Shown: in pieces, positions 5,234-6,083 of the stretch
Layout: every line of letters begins with the position of its first letter
How positions within the stretch are numbered: position 1 is the stretch's first letter
Assembly (NCBI GenBank): GCA_946222435.1
Contig: CAMIOJ010000141.1
Coordinates: forward strand, 1 to 6,083
Length of the DNA stretch: 6,083 nt
From: an uncultured Micrococcus sp.
GTDB lineage: Bacteria; Actinomycetota; Actinomycetes; Actinomycetales; Micrococcaceae
Reading direction: 5' to 3'
Notes under the pieces: generated by a model
What the model saw: the letters and a program-made list of their open reading frames with translations, nothing else
What the model was told of the DNA's origin: nothing
Databases searched by the model: none
Made by a program: the position numbers and the translations under genes

Positions 5234-6083
5234 TCACACGGCGGTGAGGATCTCCGCGCCGTCCTCGGTGACCACGATCGTGTGCTCGAACTGGGCGGTG
5301 CGCCTCCGGTCCCGGGTGACCACGGTCCAGCCGTCCTCCCACATGTCCCACTCGTGGGTGCCCAGGGTGATCATCGGCTCGATGGTGAAGACCATGCCGG
5401 GCACCAGCAGGGTGTCGTGCAGCGGGGCCGTGTCGTAGTGGGGGATCACCAGGCCGGAGTGGAACTCCACGCCCACGCCGTGGCCGATGAAGTCCCGGAC
5501 CACGCCGTAGCCGAAGCGCTTGGCGTAGGACTCGATCGCCCGCCCGATGACGTTGACCTGGCGGCCGGGCTTCACGGCGCGGATGCCGCGCATCATCGCC
5601 TCGTGGGTGCGCTCCACCAGCAGGCGGGACTCCTCGTCCACGTCGCCGACGAGGAAGGTCCGGTTGTGGTCGCCGTGGACGCCGTCCAGGAAGGCGGTGA
5701 TGTCCAGGTTCACGATGTCCCCGTCCTCGAGGATGGTGGAGTCCGGGATGCCGTGGCAGATGACCTCGTTCAGGGAGGTGCAGATCGAGCGGGGGAACTC
5801 TCGGTAGCCGAGGCAGGACGGGTAGGCGCCGCGCTCCACGAGGTAGGCGTGGGCGATGCGGTCCAGCTCGTCGGTGGTCACGCCCGGGCGGATGTGGGCG
5901 GCGGTGTGCTCCATGGCCTCGGCGGCCAGTCGTCCGGCCGCGCGGATGCGGGCGATGCCCGCGGCGTCGTAGACGTCCGAGGCGTTGCCCTCGTCCGCCG
6001 TCTTCTTCCCCACGTACTCCGGGCGGGGGATGGACGCCGGGACGGCCGGGGCCGGGGAGTGCACACCCGGGGCCAGCGTGCCC
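5234..6083 (-). CDS. map: Methionine aminopeptidase type I, 5' end beyond the window
   Basis: This cytoplasmic metalloenzyme removes the initiator methionine from new proteins. Counting from the GTG at 6064 as residue 1, the five metal ligands are D121, D132, H195, E229 and E260; the catalytic histidine is H104 in ICHGIPD, and the second-site histidine is H202. Other family motifs are GAYPSCLGY (79-87), CTSLNE (95-100) and FTIEPMI (226-232). The N-terminal segment with PRPEYVGKK (13-21) matches the extension of actinobacterial MetAP1c, as in mycobacterial MapB. The frame stays open upstream of 6064 to the window edge, and the residues there (GTLAPG, then V) resemble the same extension in MapB. 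The GTG at 6064 is therefore probably an internal valine, and the gene is partial here. It is followed by a hairpin and then ppgK, 59 bases away on the same strand. The downstream end (TGA at 5236-5234) is complete. Confidence 0.96.
   Translation of the reverse strand, partial: GTLAPGVHSPAPAVPASIPRPEYVGKKTADEGNASDVYDAAGIARIRAAGRLAAEAMEHTAAHIRPGVTTDELDRIAHAYLVERGAYPSCLGYREFPRSICTSLNEVICHGIPDSTILEDGDIVNLDITAFLDGVHGDHNRTFLVGDVDEESRLLVERTHEAMMRGIRAVKPGRQVNVIGRAIESYAKRFGYGVVRDFIGHGVGVEFHSGLVIPHYDTAPLHDTLLVPGMVFTIEPMITLGTHEWDMWEDGWTVVTRDRRRTAQFEHTIVVTEDGAEILTAV

Noticed and set aside
5175..5351. N-terminal extension of ppgK up to an ATG at 5351
   Set aside because: It would overlap the map coding end and encode an Arg/Gly/His-rich stretch unlike the family. 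The GTG at 5174 gives the normal length and has a well-placed promoter.
3870..5438. A 522-residue plus-strand open frame overlapping nrdR and antisense to ppgK and map
   Set aside because: It has low-complexity composition, crosses the terminator hairpin, and opposes two well-recognised genes. It is open only because stops are rare in GC-rich DNA.

Overview
This window is ordinary chromosomal DNA from a very GC-rich actinobacterium. The third-position G/C bias, GTG starts, TANNNT-type -10 elements and protein sequences all point to Actinobacteria. The actinobacterial-type DnaE1, the PpgK-type glucokinase and the methionine aminopeptidase with an N-terminal 'RPEYVGK' extension suggest Micrococcales, possibly Micrococcaceae. 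The family-level placement is an inference from recall, not a search result.

Layout. Positions 1-82 are a short leader with a ribosome binding site. Positions 83-3679 (+) hold dnaE, the replicative DNA polymerase III alpha subunit, complete at 1198 aa. Positions 3680-3780 are an intergenic gap with a likely promoter and a possible hairpin. Positions 3781-4272 (+) hold nrdR, the zinc-ribbon/ATP-cone repressor of ribonucleotide reductase genes. Positions 4273-4364 separate two convergent genes and contain a perfect 16-bp inverted repeat that should end transcription from both sides. Positions 4365-5174 (-) hold ppgK, a ROK-family polyphosphate glucokinase. Positions 5175-5233 hold a hairpin and the ppgK promoter. 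Positions 5234-6083 (-) hold map, a type I methionine aminopeptidase whose 5' end lies beyond the right edge.

How the genes relate. dnaE and nrdR share a theme: the polymerase consumes dNTPs, and NrdR sets dNTP supply by repressing ribonucleotide reductase. They probably have separate promoters. map and ppgK point the same way but do not look like a simple operon, because a hairpin follows map and a promoter sits inside it. No mobile element, CRISPR array, tRNA, rRNA or toxin/defence system is visible.

I found no new multi-gene system. The points most worth a second look are regulatory: a ppgK promoter placed exactly for leaderless transcription and overlapping the map terminator hairpin; an out-of-character A/T-rich end of nrdR, with the only in-frame TTA codon I found, that reads as a promoter in front of the strong convergent hairpin (a possible small RNA of about 70 nt); and a His-to-Thr change in the sugar-binding ExGH motif of PpgK.
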